Shown here: piece after piece, positions 63,086 to 64,000 of the stretch | Position numbering within the stretch: the first letter of the stretch is position 1 | How the letters are laid out: each line of letters opens with the position of its first letter | Assembly (NCBI GenBank): GCA_038244815.1 | Contig: JBBRTB010000022.1 | Coordinates: 10,237 to 74,236, forward strand | From: DASVHS01 sp038244815 | GTDB taxonomy: Bacteria; Acidobacteriota; Thermoanaerobaculia; Gp7-AA8 | Direction: 5' to 3' | DNA: 64,000 nt | The notes under the pieces: generated by a model | Databases searched by the model: none | The model's input: the letters and a program-made list of their open reading frames with translations, nothing else | Told to the model about the DNA's origin: nothing | Position numbers and translations under genes: made by a program

Positions 63086-63378
63086 TGGAGGTGCGATCGT
63101 ACGTGGTGACCTACGACATTTCTTCGCCAAAGCGATGGCGGAAGGTCTTCAGGGCGATGCACGGTTTCGGTGAGCACGTCCAGCTCAGTGTGTTCCGCTG
63201 CGATCTCACGGATCTTCAGCATGCACGCATGAAGAGTACTCTCGATGCGCTCATCCACCACCTTGAGGATCAGGTCTTGATCATCGACCTCGGCAAGAGC
63301 GGACCCCGGACGATCGCGGGAATCGAAGTCGTGGGGCGTTCGCGGGCGTTCCGCCCGCCGGGTGCTAGAATCATCTGA
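63085..63378 (+). CDS. cas2: Cas2
   Basis: 97 residues from ATG 63085. Ferredoxin-like fold with YVVTYDISSPKRWRKVF (conserved D after strand 1) and GEHVQLSVFRCDLT (strand 2). It bridges two Cas1 dimers in the adaptation complex. It ends 220 nt before the first CRISPR repeat. Confidence 0.93.
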   Translation: MEVRSYVVTYDISSPKRWRKVFRAMHGFGEHVQLSVFRCDLTDLQHARMKSTLDALIHHLEDQVLIIDLGKSGPRTIAGIEVVGRSRAFRPPGARII

Positions 63379-63598
63379 AGCATGCTGTGCGATCTGACCT
63401 TTTAGTGAGCCTCTCCCGGCCCAAGCCCTGCCTGCGAGAGGTCCGGTGGCGAGGTTGGTTATGGGTCGCTCTCGCGCCCGTAAATGCTGGTCTTTGACAA
63501 CTGAATACAGGTTGGTCGCAAAACAGAGCAGAGCAGACGCCCAACCGCTCGCAAACCTCTGTCGATGTGATTTGAAACAGATGATTTGCGCGCAGGCA
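63379..63598 (+). promoter_or_regulatory. CRISPR leader
   Basis: 220 nt between cas2 and the first repeat, without a gene. A TTGACA at 63494-63499 could be a -35, although no good -10 follows at 17 nt. A locally A-rich stretch (63518-63525) follows. The position and orientation make this the leader where new spacers enter. Confidence 0.7.
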
Positions 63599-64000
63599 CC
63601 TTCCGCGCTCGATCGAGCGCGGCCCCATTGAAGCAATTCCGTAATCAGATAGACGAATTGCAAGGACTGGTGAACCTTCCGCGCTCGATCGAGCGCGGCC
63701 CCATTGAAGCGTTGGTGAAATGCCAGAGTCTCACGGTATCTGCCGGGCCTTCCGCGCTCGATCGCGCGCGGCCCCATTGAAGCTTTGGGTATCACCTTGC
63801 CCTCCCAGCGGTTAATTGTTGGCCTTCCGCGCTCGATCGAGCGCGGCCCCATTGAAGCGAGAACGCGGCGATCTGGGCGTTCAAACGGATCGCGCAGCCT
63901 TCCGCGCTCGATCGAGCGCGGCCCCATTGAAGCACGGCATGCCTGCCCGGTGTCGACACCAACTCCATGGACCTTCCGCGCTCGATCGAGCGGGGCCCCA
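63599..64000 (+). CRISPR. CRISPR array, 36-nt repeats, first six units visible
   Basis: Repeats start at 63599, 63675, 63748, 63823, 63898 and 63972 (the last cut off by the window end). Five spacers of 40, 37, 39, 39 and 38 nt. Each full repeat begins CCTTCCGCG, has a 20-nt perfect palindrome in its centre, and ends CCCCATTGAAGC. The third repeat has one change (GATCGCGC for GATCGAGC) and the sixth another (GCGGGG for GCGCGG). The 3' ATTGAAGC matches the usual crRNA 5' handle, so transcription runs left to right from the leader. Confidence 0.97.

Overview
GC-rich chromosomal DNA of a Gram-negative-type heterotroph, most likely a member of the Acidobacteriota. The reasons are the mix of a TonB-dependent receptor with an N-terminal carboxypeptidase-regulatory-like domain, large secreted BNR/sortilin-type, Kelch, HYR/DUF11/FIMAH and parallel beta-helix proteins, and several single-domain response regulators. 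This placement rests on family recognition only; no rRNA gene lies in the window.

Layout. 1-9,250: a partial TerB-like gene, a conserved hypothetical gene, a TonB receptor, a fused 2-oxoglutarate dehydrogenase E1/E2 gene (kgd type), a PAP2 phosphatase, a tandem GNAT and a zinc-finger thioredoxin. 9,250-18,010: an AI-2E-family transporter, an outer-membrane barrel, a Kelch protein, then deoC, aldehyde dehydrogenase, a half-length ALDH-like protein lacking the catalytic cysteine, and a zinc-ribbon membrane protein. 18,150-25,620: a receiver protein, metG, then an eroded stretch with a phosphoesterase remnant and two truncated genes meeting head to head, followed by two secreted-protein genes. 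25,900-30,200: a small glycan-type cluster with a broken glycosyltransferase, a methyltransferase, tRNA-Asp, an RfbC epimerase and a LuxR regulator. 30,200-38,400: an HtrA-like protease, a second AI-2E transporter with a phosphatase and an ICMT-like gene, a receiver protein, a GH16-like lipoprotein divergent from xylFGH. 38,480-44,500: a subtilase, a decayed region, tRNA-Val, GNAT, universal stress protein, lipoprotein, YbjN-like and rlmI. 44,500-52,570: two tandem PilB/GspE ATPases, a BNR-repeat protein and a receiver protein.

52,700-64,000 is a CRISPR-Cas locus of type I-G (formerly I-U, GSU0053 subtype): a WYL regulator, csb1 (Cas7), csb2 (Cas5-Cas6), cas3 with a C-terminal HD domain, and a small Csb3/Cas8-like gene. 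A HEPN-MNT toxin-antitoxin pair follows, then a cas4-cas1 fusion broken by one extra base, cas2, a leader and the start of an array of 36-nt repeats that runs off the window. All genes from csb1 to the array point the same way and mostly overlap or abut. The effector genes would make and load crRNA, Cas3 would degrade targets, and Cas4-Cas1/Cas2 would add spacers. The HEPN-MNT pair sits between the effector and adaptation halves.

A second theme is a set of intergenic elements built from tandem 7-8 nt words followed by their inverted copies (for example GGCCTCG, GTGCTCG, GGTCGTG, CAAAATG). They sit mainly at gene ends, and at three places they run into coding sequence.
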